NCBI RefSeq assembly: GCF_001547525.1
Contig: NZ_CM003768.1
Coordinates: 1,116,001-1,180,000, forward strand
DNA length: 64,000 nucleotides
From: Burkholderia anthina
GTDB taxonomy: Bacteria; Pseudomonadota; Gammaproteobacteria; Burkholderiales; Burkholderiaceae
Direction of reading: 5' to 3'
Part shown: positions 36,551-45,773 of the stretch, piece after piece
How positions within the stretch are numbered: position 1 is the first letter of the stretch
Layout: every line of letters begins with the position of its first letter
Notes under the pieces: model-generated
The model's input: only the letters and a program-made list of their open reading frames with translations
The model's database searches: none
What the model was told of the DNA's origin: nothing
Program-made: the position numbers and the translations under genes

Positions 36551-36556
36551 CCGGAC

Positions 36557-36582
36557 GGCGGGCGCCCCCGTTCCGGCCCGCC
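36557..36582. terminator. GC hairpin between convergent genes
   Basis: GGCGGGC (36557-36563) pairs with GCCCGCC (36576-36582) over a 12-base loop. There is no T-run, so it is a weak terminator candidate for either side. Confidence 0.35.
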
Positions 36583-36592
36583 GCCGCGCCGC

Positions 36593-37813
36593 TCAGATCG
36601 CCTGCTTCGCCTTCAACGCGGCGATCCGCACATCGTCGTAGCCGAGCATGTCGCGCAGCACGTCTTCCGTCTGCGCGCCGAGCAGCGGCGGGGCCGTGCG
36701 CGCGTCGGGCGGCGTCGCGCTCATCCGGATCGGGTTGCGCACGAGCTTCACGTCCGCGCCGCACGGATGCGGCAGCGACACCTGCATCCCGCGCGCGACC
36801 ACCTGCTCGTTGTCGAACACCTCGTCGAGATCGTTGATCGGCCCGCACGGCACGCCGGCCGCTTCGAGCGCGCCGATCCAGTCGGCCTTGTCGCGCGCCT
36901 TCACCATCTCCGCGAGGATCGGCACCAGCGTGTCGCGGTGGCGCACGCGCGACGGGTTCGTCGCGAAGCGCGCGTCGTCCGCCAGCTCGGGCCGGCCGCC
37001 CGCCTCGACGAACTTGCGGAACTGCCCGTCGTTGCCGACCGCGACGATGATCCAGCCGTCGCTCGTCTGGAACGTCTGGTACGGCACGATGTTCGGATGC
37101 GCGTTGCCCCAGCGCACCGGCGGCTTGCCGCTCGCGAGGAAGTTGGTGTTCATGTTCGCGAGCAGCGCGACCTGCACGTCGAGCAGCGCCATGTCGATGT
37201 ACTGGCCTTCGCCCGTGCGGTCGCGGTGCGCGAGGGCGGCGAGCACGGCGATCGTCGAATAGAGGCCGGTCGCGAGATCGGCGATCGCGACGCCGGCCTT
37301 CTGCGGGCCGCCGCCCGGCTCGCCGTCGCGCTCGCCGGTGATGCTCATGAAGCCGCCGATCCCCTGCACGATGAAGTCGTAGCCCGCGCGATGCGCGTAC
37401 GGGCCGGTCTGGCCGAAGCCGGTGACCGAGCAGTAGACGAGATCGGGCTTCACCGCGCGCAGCGAGTCGTAGTCGAGCCCGTATTTCTTCAACTGGCCGA
37501 CCTTGTAGTTCTCGAGCACGACGTCGCTCTGCGCGGCAAGCTCGCGCACGATCTGCTGGCCTTCCGGCGTCGCGATGTCGACCGTCACCGAGCGCTTGTT
37601 GCGGTTCGCCGCGAGGTAGTACGCGGCCTCGGCGGTATCCGCGCCGTCCGCGTCCTTCAGGTACGGCGGCCCCCAGTGGCGCGTGTCGTCGCCGGCGCCC
37701 GGGCGCTCGACCTTGATCACGTCCGCGCCGAAATCGGCTAGGGTCTGCGCGCACCACGGGCCCGCGAGCACGCGGGTCAGGTCCAGCACGCGGATATGGC
37801 TCAGGGCACCCAT
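36593..37813 (-). CDS. Class III (CaiB/BaiF) CoA-transferase
   Basis: The 406-residue family III CoA-transferase has the N-terminal VLDLTRVLAGPWCAQTLADFGADVIKVE, the catalytic Asp in GVAIADLATGLYS, and the Gly-rich loop ERDGEPGGGPQKAG. It moves CoA between carboxylic acids, probably dicarboxylates such as succinate or glutarate given the overall resemblance to formyl-/succinyl-CoA:glutarate-type enzymes; the acceptor is uncertain. AAAGGAGA 6-8 bases upstream fixes ATG 37813; another ATG at 37834 lacks such a site. No pathway partners flank it. Confidence 0.88.
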   Translation of the reverse strand: MGALSHIRVLDLTRVLAGPWCAQTLADFGADVIKVERPGAGDDTRHWGPPYLKDADGADTAEAAYYLAANRNKRSVTVDIATPEGQQIVRELAAQSDVVLENYKVGQLKKYGLDYDSLRAVKPDLVYCSVTGFGQTGPYAHRAGYDFIVQGIGGFMSITGERDGEPGGGPQKAGVAIADLATGLYSTIAVLAALAHRDRTGEGQYIDMALLDVQVALLANMNTNFLASGKPPVRWGNAHPNIVPYQTFQTSDGWIIVAVGNDGQFRKFVEAGGRPELADDARFATNPSRVRHRDTLVPILAEMVKARDKADWIGALEAAGVPCGPINDLDEVFDNEQVVARGMQVSLPHPCGADVKLVRNPIRMSATPPDARTAPPLLGAQTEDVLRDMLGYDDVRIAALKAKQAI

Positions 37814-37909
37814 CGTCGAATCGTCTCCTTTCATGGCGGGCCTGCGTTGTCGGGCAAGGCCGATTGGCATGCCGAGCATCTTAAGGCGAATCGGCCGCGC
37901 GGGTGGCCT

Positions 37910-37970
37910 GGAGCCTGTTCCCGCTGATAACGTGCTCAGCGCAAGCCCGTTATCAGCGGGAACAGGCTCC
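37910..37970. repeat. Perfect 23-bp inverted repeat with 15-base spacer
   Basis: The arms 37910-37932 and 37948-37970 are exact reverse complements (GGAGCCTGTTCCCGCTGATA... and its mirror). The spacer is TGCTCAGCGCAAGCC. It lies between the divergent CoA-transferase and alaS genes, about 65 bases before the alaS -10. No T-run follows. It could be a genomic palindromic repeat, a large protein-binding palindrome or a transcribed hairpin. Confidence 0.9.
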
Positions 37971-38035
37971 GACCGGTCGTCCGGATGGCCGAGCCGCCTC
38001 GCCGGCGCTTTGCCCGGAAGCCGGCCCCGATCCCG

Positions 38036-38041
38036 TATAAT
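38036..38041 (+). promoter_or_regulatory. Consensus -10 box of alaS
   Basis: A perfect TATAAT lies 87 bases before the alaS start. A matching -35 at 17 bases is not evident (TTGCCC at 38010 is 20 bases away). Confidence 0.5.
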
Positions 38042-38127
38042 CGATCGTTTCCGAATCCATGCCGCCGCGCGCCCCGCCTGGAGCGCCGGCGTTTGAAGCC
38101 GTCTTTGCCAGACTGTCCCCGCACGCC

Positions 38128-40752
38128 ATGAAAGCTGCCGAAATCCGCGAGAAATTCCTCAAATTCTTCGAATCGAAGGGCCACACGATCGTCCGCTCGT
38201 CGAGCCTCGTGCCCGGTAACGACCCCACGCTGATGTTCACGAACTCGGGCATGGTCCAGTTCAAGGACGTCTTCCTCGGCACGGACCCGCGCCCGTACTC
38301 GCGTGCCACCACGGCCCAGCGCAGCGTGCGCGCGGGCGGCAAGCACAACGACCTCGAGAACGTCGGCTACACGGCGCGCCACCACACGTTCTTCGAGATG
38401 CTCGGCAACTTCTCGTTCGGCGACTACTTCAAGCAGGACGCGATCAAGTTCGCGTGGGAGCTGCTGACCACGGTCTACCAGCTGCCGAAGGACAAGCTGT
38501 GGGTGACCGTCTACCAGGAAGACGACGAAGCCTACGACATCTGGGCGAAGGAGGTCGGCGTGCCGACCGAGCGGATCATCCGGATCGGCGACAACAAGGG
38601 CGCGCGCTACGCGTCTGACAACTTCTGGACGATGGGCGACACCGGCCCGTGCGGCCCGTGCACGGAAATCTTCTACGACCACGGCCCGGACGTGTGGGGC
38701 GGGCCGCCGGGGTCGCCTGAGGAAGACGGCGACCGCTACATCGAGATCTGGAACCTCGTGTTCATGCAGTTCAACCGCGACGCGCAGGGCAACATGACGC
38801 GCCTGCCGAAGCAGTCGGTCGACACCGGCATGGGCCTCGAGCGTCTCGCCGCGGTGCTGCAGCACGTGCACAGCAACTACGAGATCGACCTGTTCCAGAA
38901 CCTGATCAAGGCCGCCGCGCGCGTGACCGAGACCGGCGACCTGACGAACAACTCGCTGAAGGTGATCGCCGATCACATCCGCGCGTGCTCGTTCCTGATC
39001 GTCGACGGCGTGATCCCCGGCAACGAAGGCCGCGGCTACGTGCTGCGCCGGATCGTGCGTCGCGCGATCCGCCACGGCTACAAGCTCGGCCGCAAGGGCG
39101 CGTTCTTCCACAAGCTGGTGGCCGATCTCGTCGCCGAGATGGGCACCGCGTATCCGGAGCTGAAGGAAGCCGAGCAGCGCGTGACCGACGTGCTGCGTCA
39201 GGAAGAAGAGCGCTTCTTCGAGACGATCGAGCACGGCATGTCGATCCTCGAGGCCGCGCTCGCCGACGTCGACGCGAAGGGCGGCAAGGTGCTCGACGGC
39301 GAGCTCGCATTCAAGCTGCACGACACCTACGGCTTCCCGCTGGACCTGACGGCCGACGTGTGCCGCGAGCGCGGGATGACGGTGGACGAGCCGGCATTCG
39401 ACGACGCGATGGCGCGCCAGCGCGAGCAGGCGCGCGCGGCCGGCAAGTTCAAGGCCACGCAGGGCCTCGAATACTCGGGCGCGAAGACCACCTTCCACGG
39501 TTACGAGGAAATCGCGTTCGACGACGCGAAGGTCGTCGCGCTGTACGTCGACGGTTCGGCCGTCAACGAAGTGAAGGCCGGCCAGGATGCGGTCGTCGTG
39601 CTCGACCACACGCCGTTCTACGCGGAATCGGGCGGCCAGGTCGGCGACCAGGGCGTGCTCGCGAATGCCGCGACGCGCTTCTCGGTGGCCGACACGCTGA
39701 AGGTGCAGGCCGACGTGATCGGCCATCATGGCACGCTGGAGCAGGGCACGCTCAAGGTCGGCGACGTGCTGCGCGCGGAAATCGACGCGCATCGCCGCGC
39801 GCGCACGCAGCGCAACCACTCGGCCACCCACCTGATGCACAAGGCGCTGCGCGAAGTGCTCGGCGCGCACGTGCAGCAGAAGGGTTCGCTCGTCGACGCG
39901 GAAAAGACCCGTTTCGACTTCGCGCACAACGCACCGATGACCGACGACGAAATCCGTCGCGTCGAGCAGATCGTCAACGACGAAATCCTGGCCAACGCGC
40001 CGGGCATCGTGCGCGTGATGCCGTACGACGAAGCGGTGAAGGGCGGCGCGATGGCGCTGTTCGGCGAGAAGTACGGCGATGAAGTGCGCGTGCTCGATCT
40101 CGGCTTCTCGCGCGAACTGTGCGGCGGCACGCACGTGCACCGCACCGGCGACATCGGCCTGTTCAAGATCGTGATGGAAGGCGGCGTCGCGGCCGGCATC
40201 CGCCGCGTCGAGGCGATCACCGGCGACAACGCGGTGCGCTACGTGCAGGAACTCGACGCGCGCGTGAACGAAGCGGCAGCGGCGCTGAAGGCGCAGCCGT
40301 CGGAACTCACGCAGCGCATCGCGCAGGTGCAGGAGCAGGTGAAGTCGCTCGAGAAGGAGCTGGGCGCGCTGAAGTCGAAGCTCGCGTCGAGCCAGGGCGA
40401 CGAGCTCGCGCAGCAGGCCGTCGAAATCGGCGGCGTGTACGTGCTGGCCGCGACGCTCGACGGCGCCGATGCGAAGACGCTGCGCGAAACGGTCGACAAG
40501 CTCAAGGACAAGCTGAAGAGCGCGGCGATCGTGCTGGCGGCCGTCGAAGGCGGCAAGGTCAGCCTGATCGCGGGCGTCACGCCGGACGCGAGCAAGAAGG
40601 TCAAGGCCGGCGAGCTCGTGAACTTCGTCGCGCAGCAAGTGGGCGGCAAGGGCGGCGGCCGTCCCGACATGGCGCAGGCGGGCGGCACCGAGCCGGCGAA
40701 CCTGCCGGGCGCGCTGGCCGGCGTGAAGGGCTGGATCGAGGAACGGCTCTGA
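38128..40752 (+). CDS. alaS: Alanyl-tRNA synthetase
   Basis: This 874-residue class II synthetase is full length. The N-terminal catalytic core ([40 protein letters not shown]), the editing domain with [11 protein letters not shown] (about 565-575) and [10 protein letters not shown] (about 665) carrying the zinc ligands, a coiled coil (about 715-755), and the C-Ala domain ending [11 protein letters not shown] are all present. It charges tRNA-Ala and clears Ser/Gly mischarged tRNA. ATG 38128 ([10 protein letters not shown]) is the family start. A strong terminator follows. Confidence 0.98.
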   Translation: MKAAEIREKFLKFFESKGHTIVRSSSLVPGNDPTLMFTNSGMVQFKDVFLGTDPRPYSRATTAQRSVRAGGKHNDLENVGYTARHHTFFEMLGNFSFGDYFKQDAIKFAWELLTTVYQLPKDKLWVTVYQEDDEAYDIWAKEVGVPTERIIRIGDNKGARYASDNFWTMGDTGPCGPCTEIFYDHGPDVWGGPPGSPEEDGDRYIEIWNLVFMQFNRDAQGNMTRLPKQSVDTGMGLERLAAVLQHVHSNYEIDLFQNLIKAAARVTETGDLTNNSLKVIADHIRACSFLIVDGVIPGNEGRGYVLRRIVRRAIRHGYKLGRKGAFFHKLVADLVAEMGTAYPELKEAEQRVTDVLRQEEERFFETIEHGMSILEAALADVDAKGGKVLDGELAFKLHDTYGFPLDLTADVCRERGMTVDEPAFDDAMARQREQARAAGKFKATQGLEYSGAKTTFHGYEEIAFDDAKVVALYVDGSAVNEVKAGQDAVVVLDHTPFYAESGGQVGDQGVLANAATRFSVADTLKVQADVIGHHGTLEQGTLKVGDVLRAEIDAHRRARTQRNHSATHLMHKALREVLGAHVQQKGSLVDAEKTRFDFAHNAPMTDDEIRRVEQIVNDEILANAPGIVRVMPYDEAVKGGAMALFGEKYGDEVRVLDLGFSRELCGGTHVHRTGDIGLFKIVMEGGVAAGIRRVEAITGDNAVRYVQELDARVNEAAAALKAQPSELTQRIAQVQEQVKSLEKELGALKSKLASSQGDELAQQAVEIGGVYVLAATLDGADAKTLRETVDKLKDKLKSAAIVLAAVEGGKVSLIAGVTPDASKKVKAGELVNFVAQQVGGKGGGRPDMAQAGGTEPANLPGALAGVKGWIEERL

Positions 40753-40804
40753 TCGTTGCACGACCGACGCGATGCGGCCGCAATGACGGCATCGCGTGAA
40801 TCGA

Positions 40805-40847
40805 AAAACGACCCGATCGGCAGATGCCGGTCGGGTCGTTTTGTTTG
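40805..40847 (+). terminator. Intrinsic terminator of alaS
   Basis: A 12-bp perfect stem extended by a few pairs (arms 40805-40820 and 40827-40842, loop CAGATG) is followed by TTTTGTTTG. Confidence 0.92.
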
Positions 40848-40892
40848 TGCGGCCCATGCGCGTCGCTCGAGGCGGCGACGCGTGCGCACGGG

Positions 40893-41807
40893 TCACGCCG
40901 GCACGGTCGGGCTCGGCTGCGCCACGTCGCCGGGCTGCCGCGCGGCGTCGGTGAGCGCATCGCGCAGCGCGGCGAGCGCCGCCGACGCATGACCGCGCCG
41001 CCACCCGAGCAGCGTGTCGATGCCTTCGAGTTCGGGAATCGTGTGCGCGGCGATGTTGCCCGTCTCGGGTTGCAGATCGAGCACCGAACGCGGCGCGACC
41101 GCGATGCCCGCGCCGGCCGCGACGCACGCGACGATCGCGTGATACGAGCCGAGCTCGAGCACGCGCGCCGGCTTCACGCCGTGCGCCGCATACCACTGCT
41201 CGACGTACTTGCGATACGCGCAGCCGCGCTCGAACGCGATCAGCGTCGGCAGGATCACGTCGCGCGGCGTACGCACCGGCGGATGGCCGCGCGGCGTGAG
41301 CAGCACGAGATCCTCACGGAAGATCGGCGCCGTCTCGAACGTGTCGGGCAGCGTGTCCGGCTCGGGCGGGCGCGCGAACAGCGCGGCGTCGATCTCGAAG
41401 TCGCGCACGCGGTCGATCAGGCACCCCGTCGTGCCCGTCACCAGTTCGAGCGACACGTCGGGCCATGCGTGGTGGTAGCGCGCGAGGATGGCCGGCAGCC
41501 GGCTCGCGGCCGTGCTTTCCATCGTGCCGAGCCGCAGCCGCCCGCGCGGCGTGTCCTCGCGCACCGCGTCGCGCGCCTCGTCGGCGAGCGCGAGCAGGCG
41601 CTCCGCATACGGCAGCAGCGTATGCCCGGCCGGCGTCAGCACGAGCCGGCGGCCGTCGCGCACGAACAGCGCCGCGCCGAGTTCCTCCTCCAGCTGCTTG
41701 ATGCGCGTCGTGACGTTCGACTGCACGCGATTGAGCTTGGCCGCCGCGCGCGTCACGCCGTTCTCGCGCACGACCGCCCGGAAGATCGCCAGCGCCGACA
41801 GGTCCAT
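40893..41807 (-). CDS. LysR-family regulator, divergent from an MFS transporter
   Basis: The 304-residue LTTR has an HTH at residues about 15-45 (NGVTRAAAKLNRVQSNVTTRIKQLEEELGAALFVRDGRR) and a full effector domain. GGAGA lies before ATG 41807; a TTG four codons upstream is possible. It is divergent from the MFS gene at 41931 with 123 bases between, so it probably controls that transporter. Confidence 0.92.
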   Translation of the reverse strand: MDLSALAIFRAVVRENGVTRAAAKLNRVQSNVTTRIKQLEEELGAALFVRDGRRLVLTPAGHTLLPYAERLLALADEARDAVREDTPRGRLRLGTMESTAASRLPAILARYHHAWPDVSLELVTGTTGCLIDRVRDFEIDAALFARPPEPDTLPDTFETAPIFREDLVLLTPRGHPPVRTPRDVILPTLIAFERGCAYRKYVEQWYAAHGVKPARVLELGSYHAIVACVAAGAGIAVAPRSVLDLQPETGNIAAHTIPELEGIDTLLGWRRGHASAALAALRDALTDAARQPGDVAQPSPTVPA

Positions 41808-41930
41808 GATTCTCTCCAAAGGATGAGTCGATTCTCAATTATTCATTTTTCGAGAACGTTTGGTCAAGCTAGGATAGATCCATTCCGATTTCCGATCGGC
41901 GCGGCGCGCGACGTGCCGGCCCATGCCGCC

Positions 41931-43172
41931 ATGTCCCGCTTCGATGCTTCGACCGCCGCCGCCCGCGCGTTTTCGTCCGACCAGGCCGACCGCCGCGCCC
42001 GCGCGGCCGCGCTCGCCTGCATGGTCGGCCTGGCCGTCGTGCTCGGTGTCGGCCGTTTCGCGTTCACGCCGCTGTTGCCGCTGATGCTCGCGGACGGTTC
42101 GATCGGGCTGAAGGCTGGCAGCTGGCTCGCGTCGGCGAACTACGCGGGCTACTTTGCCGGCGCGGTCAGTTGCGCGGCGCTGCGCGTCGCGCCCGCGCGG
42201 ATGGTGCGCTTCGGGCTCGCGGCGACCGTGCTGCTGACCGCCGCGATGGGCGTCGGCCACGGGTTGCCGGCATGGCTCGTCGTGCGTTTCGTCGCGGGCG
42301 TCGTCAGCGCGTGGACGTTCGTGTTCATGTCGCAATGGGGGCTGCGGCGCCTGGCCGAGCTGCATGCGCCGGAATGGAGCGGGGTGATCTACGCGGGGCC
42401 GGGCGTCGGCATCGTGGCGACCGGGCTGATCGGCAGCGCGCTGGCCGGCCAGCGCGCGGCGGTGGGCTGGCTGGGCTTCGCGGCGTTGTCGGCCGTGCTG
42501 TCGGTCGCGATCTGGCGCACGTTCGGTGCGGCGCCGGCTTCGACCGCGGCCCCGCGCGCCCAGGCCATGCCGCCGGCCGCCGCGCCACATGCGGCGCCGG
42601 CCGGCACGCGAAGCGGTCGCGCGGACGCCGCGTGGCTCGTCGTGCTGTACGGCGCGCCGGGCTTCGGCTACATCATCACCGCGACGTTCCTGCCGGTGAT
42701 CGCGCGCGCCGCGCTGCCGGCCGGCTCGCCGTGGCCCGACCTGTTCTGGCCGATGTTCGGCGCGGCGCTGATCGTCGGCGCGATCACCGCCGCGCGACTG
42801 CCCGGGCACTGGGACAACCGGCTGCTGCTGGCGGCCGGCTGCGCGACGCAGGCGCTCGGCATCGCGGCCGGGATCGTGTGGCCGAACGCGGCCGGTTTCT
42901 CGATCGGCAGCGCGCTGCTCGGCCTGCCGTTCACCGCGATCACGCTGTTCGCGATGCGCGAGGCGCGGCGCCTGCACGGCGAGCGCGCGGCCGGACTGAT
43001 GGGCTACGCGACCGCGTCGTATGGCGTCGGGCAGATACTCGGGCCGCTCGTCGCGGCGCCGCTGGCCGCGCGCTTCGGGTCGTTTACGCCCGCGCTGTGG
43101 GTCGCGGCGGCCGCGCTGCTGGCGGGTGCGGCCGGCTTCGGCGCGATTGCGTCATCGCGTCTGCGCCGCTGA
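41931..43172 (+). CDS. YbfB/YjiJ-family MFS transporter
   Basis: The 413-residue protein has 12 predicted membrane helices split by a central Ala/Pro-rich cytosolic loop (about residues 200-225). The opening GVGRFAFTPLLPLML and the segment LASANYAGYFAGA are diagnostic for the YbfB/YjiJ MFS group. The substrate is unknown. It is partnered with the divergent LysR gene. Confidence 0.88.
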   Translation: MSRFDASTAAARAFSSDQADRRARAAALACMVGLAVVLGVGRFAFTPLLPLMLADGSIGLKAGSWLASANYAGYFAGAVSCAALRVAPARMVRFGLAATVLLTAAMGVGHGLPAWLVVRFVAGVVSAWTFVFMSQWGLRRLAELHAPEWSGVIYAGPGVGIVATGLIGSALAGQRAAVGWLGFAALSAVLSVAIWRTFGAAPASTAAPRAQAMPPAAAPHAAPAGTRSGRADAAWLVVLYGAPGFGYIITATFLPVIARAALPAGSPWPDLFWPMFGAALIVGAITAARLPGHWDNRLLLAAGCATQALGIAAGIVWPNAAGFSIGSALLGLPFTAITLFAMREARRLHGERAAGLMGYATASYGVGQILGPLVAAPLAARFGSFTPALWVAAAALLAGAAGFGAIASSRLRR

Positions 43173-43292
43173 CGTCCGCCGCCGATGCGCGGGGCCCGCG
43201 CCGCATCGCGCAACATGCGGGCAATCGATCGAATGCGCGATGTGTCGTGACGGTCCGACCCGCGCGACGGCGGTCGGCCATGTGCCGTCTGC

Positions 43293-44240
43293 TCACTGAT
43301 AGTCCAGCAGGATCACGGCGTCCGCGCGGACCAATCCGCTGCGCACGAGCGGACCGGTCTGCACGTAGGAGGCCGTGAACGGCAGCGTGTAGGAGCCCGC
43401 CTGTCCGTTGTACGGCGTGGGGCGCGATTGCCCGAGCGGCACATACTCTGACTGTTGCGCGTTGAAGAGCTGAATGCCGACGCCCGCCGCAGTCGAATCG
43501 GGATGCAATGCGAGGGTGCCGGGCAGACCTTGAACCTGGCCGTTCACTGGCACGAACTGATAGCCGATCTTGTTGAATCCGGCCGGACAATCGCGGAGCT
43601 GGACCATGAACGGCTTCGTTCCGGCGGTGCTGCCGATACCGTTGAAATTGGCCGGAGATACCGTCGGCAATACCACGGTTTGTGACGGAACCATGCAGGT
43701 GCCGGCGATGAAGGTGGTGTCCGCGGCGAGGTAGATGCTCGCCGCCTCGCTCAGCAAACCGGCTTTGTAGTTGACGATAAAGTACATGTTGAACAAGAAC
43801 GGCTTCAGGCTGCCGCTCTTCGGCGTGCGGCTGTCGCGGAACAACTGGATTTCGATGCTGTTGCGCACCGTCGTCCTGGTGCTCGCGGTGGCCGGTACGC
43901 CATCGTAAAGAATGCGCGTCGACAGGCCTGCCACGCGGGTTTCGATGTCCGGGCCGTCACTCATGCCGAGCAGGCTGCCTCTCGGATAGAAAATCGTACT
44001 CGTGATTTCACAGGTATCGCTGCCGCACAGGTCCCGGGGCGTGTAGGAATCGCGCGAAACGACGGTCCCGACCGGCGTTGTCGACGGCACGGCGAGGTGG
44101 CCGTTGCCAAAGGCGGTGATGGAGGCCCGAGCGCCGCTCGGGGCGAGCGTCATCGATAAAACGAGGGCCGCGAGCAGTGCAGCGACGCCTGATGGCATTC
44201 GCCGCCGCCGCCGTGCCGGGCCGGTGCAATGATGTGACAT
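43293..44240 (-). CDS. Second orphan two-domain fimbrial adhesin-like protein
   Basis: The protein of about 315 residues has a long basic N-terminus and signal (to about residue 39, SGARA), an N-terminal domain with a C-G-S-D-T-C pair, and a C-terminal pilin-like domain with two cysteines (IAGTCMVPSQ, QLRDCPAG) ending VILLDYQ. The architecture matches the 31514-32452 protein, though overall identity looks low. No fimbrial chaperone or usher is adjacent. The start is uncertain: ATG 44240 or ATG 44198 (MPSGVAALLAAL, which gives a more normal signal). The upstream region is AT-rich. Confidence 0.8.
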   Translation of the reverse strand: MSHHCTGPARRRRRMPSGVAALLAALVLSMTLAPSGARASITAFGNGHLAVPSTTPVGTVVSRDSYTPRDLCGSDTCEITSTIFYPRGSLLGMSDGPDIETRVAGLSTRILYDGVPATASTRTTVRNSIEIQLFRDSRTPKSGSLKPFLFNMYFIVNYKAGLLSEAASIYLAADTTFIAGTCMVPSQTVVLPTVSPANFNGIGSTAGTKPFMVQLRDCPAGFNKIGYQFVPVNGQVQGLPGTLALHPDSTAAGVGIQLFNAQQSEYVPLGQSRPTPYNGQAGSYTLPFTASYVQTGPLVRSGLVRADAVILLDYQ

Positions 44241-44623
44241 GATGGAATTCGTCGTGACCAACTGATTGTGGCGGCGGGGCGCCGCGCAGGGTGGAGTCGG
44301 TATTTTTGGGGAGCTTGTACACGGCGGGAATAGGTCACGTACTAAAGTTGGAATCAATATTTAGGACTCGATCGCCGAGTTCCCGTGCCGATCGATGGCT
44401 CGTTTCGGCCAGATCTTGCTTGTCGTGCGGGAAATGGCGCGATGCCGCCACGCCCGGATGCGCGCTCCGTCGGCTTGGATCGAACGGAGGCAGGTGCTGC
44501 CTGAGAACGTTCGTGCCGATCGATCCGGCCGCGCCCAAACTCGCTAGAATGAGGCCTTTTCCGCGCCGAACGAGCATGCGAGTCGCCCGCGGGCGGCCGC
44601 CGCGCGCTCGCCATGCCCCATCG
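44241..44623. other. Intergenic region between fimbrial and NudC-like genes
   Basis: These 383 bases hold no supported gene. The part nearest the fimbrial gene (about 44310-44370) is AT-rich and probably contains its promoter. TAGAAT at 44545-44550 is a possible -10 for the rightward Nudix gene. Confidence 0.5.
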
Positions 44624-45160
44624 ATGACCACCGCCGACTACCGCTTCTGCCCGCGCTGCGCGAGCCCGCTGACCGAGCGGGCCGATCCCGACCACGAAGG
44701 CGGCCGCATTCGCCAGGCCTGCCCCGACGATACCTGCGGCTATGTGCACTGGAACAACCCGCTGCCGGTCGTCGCCGCGATCGTCGAACTCGACGGCAAG
44801 ATCCTGCTCGCGCGCAACGCGGCGTGGCCCGAGGGGATGTTCGCGCTGATTACCGGCTTCCTCGAAAACGGCGAGACGCCCGAGGACGGCATCGCGCGCG
44901 AGGTGTTCGAGGAAACCGCGCTGAAGGCCGAGCAGGTATCGCTCGTCGGCGTGTACGAATTCATCCGCAAGAACGAGCTGATCATCGCGTACCACGTGCG
45001 GGCGTCGGGTACGGTGTCGCTGTCGCCGGAATTGCTCGAATACAAGCTCGTCGATCCGCCGCTGCTGCGCCCGTGGCGCGCCGGCACGGGCGTCGCGCTC
45101 GCCGACTGGATGCGCGCGCGCGGCCTCGATTTCGAATTCGTCGACCGGCCGGGGCAGTGA
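44624..45160 (+). CDS. NudC-like zinc-ribbon Nudix hydrolase
   Basis: The 178-residue protein has an N-terminal zinc ribbon (YRFCPRCASPL ... CPDDTCGYVHWNN) followed by a Nudix box GFLENGETPEDGIAREVFEETAL. The last Gly of the consensus is Ala here. The zinc ribbon plus Nudix order resembles NADH pyrophosphatase (NudC), but the protein is shorter and lacks its N-terminal domain, so the substrate is uncertain. Confidence 0.85.
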   Translation: MTTADYRFCPRCASPLTERADPDHEGGRIRQACPDDTCGYVHWNNPLPVVAAIVELDGKILLARNAAWPEGMFALITGFLENGETPEDGIAREVFEETALKAEQVSLVGVYEFIRKNELIIAYHVRASGTVSLSPELLEYKLVDPPLLRPWRAGTGVALADWMRARGLDFEFVDRPGQ

Positions 45161-45326
45161 CGGGCCGGCCTGCCCGCGGCGCGCCGTTCGCCGTGCCGCG
45201 CGCGATCGCGACGCGGCACGGCGTTGCTGGCTGGCGCGCCGCGTGCTTCGGCCGCCGCGCGTCGTTCCAGTCGTCCCCATCGTCCGCATCGTTCCCTTCG
45301 CTTCCATCGTCCTGAGCGCCATCGCC

Positions 45327-45764
45327 ATGTCCGACAAGCCGCAGCCGCGTCCGCGCGACGCCTATCGCCACTTCCTGCCGATCACGACCCGCTGGATGGA
45401 CAACGACGTCTACGGGCACGTGAACAACGTCGTCTACTACAGCTACTTCGACACCGTCGTGAACGAGTACCTGATCCGCGCGGGCGTACTCGACGTCGAG
45501 CACGGGCAGACGATCGGCCTGGTCGTCGAGACGCAGTGCAACTATTTCGCGCCGCTCGTGTTCCCGCAATCGGTCGATGCGGGCCTGCGCGTCGTGAAGC
45601 TCGGCACGTCGAGCGTGCGCTACGAAGTCGGGCTGTTCGCGCAAGGCGATGCGTCGCCCGCCGCGCAGGGGCATTTCGTGCACGTGTACGTCGATCGCGG
45701 CACGCGCCGCCCGGTGCCGCTGCCCGACGCGCTGCGCGCCGCGCTCGAACCGCTCGCCGCCTGA
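45327..45764 (+). CDS. 4HBT-family acyl-CoA thioesterase
   Basis: The 145-residue hot-dog protein has the 4-hydroxybenzoyl-CoA/YbgC-type motif TTRWMDNDVYGHVNNVVYYSYFDT, including the catalytic Asp. It should hydrolyse an acyl-CoA. It starts at ATG 45327 and ends 9 bases before the livH-like gene, so it could be co-transcribed with the transporter. Confidence 0.87.
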   Translation: MSDKPQPRPRDAYRHFLPITTRWMDNDVYGHVNNVVYYSYFDTVVNEYLIRAGVLDVEHGQTIGLVVETQCNYFAPLVFPQSVDAGLRVVKLGTSSVRYEVGLFAQGDASPAAQGHFVHVYVDRGTRRPVPLPDALRAALEPLAA

Positions 45765-45773
45765 CGACGCGCG

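Noticed and set aside
37910..37970. Reading the 23-bp inverted repeat as a rho-independent terminator
   Set aside because: It lies between the 5' ends of divergent genes, and neither side has a T-run.
37971..38127. A riboswitch or leader peptide upstream of alaS
   Set aside because: I found no T-box-like or attenuator structure with a terminator. The leader is short and unstructured apart from the upstream repeat.
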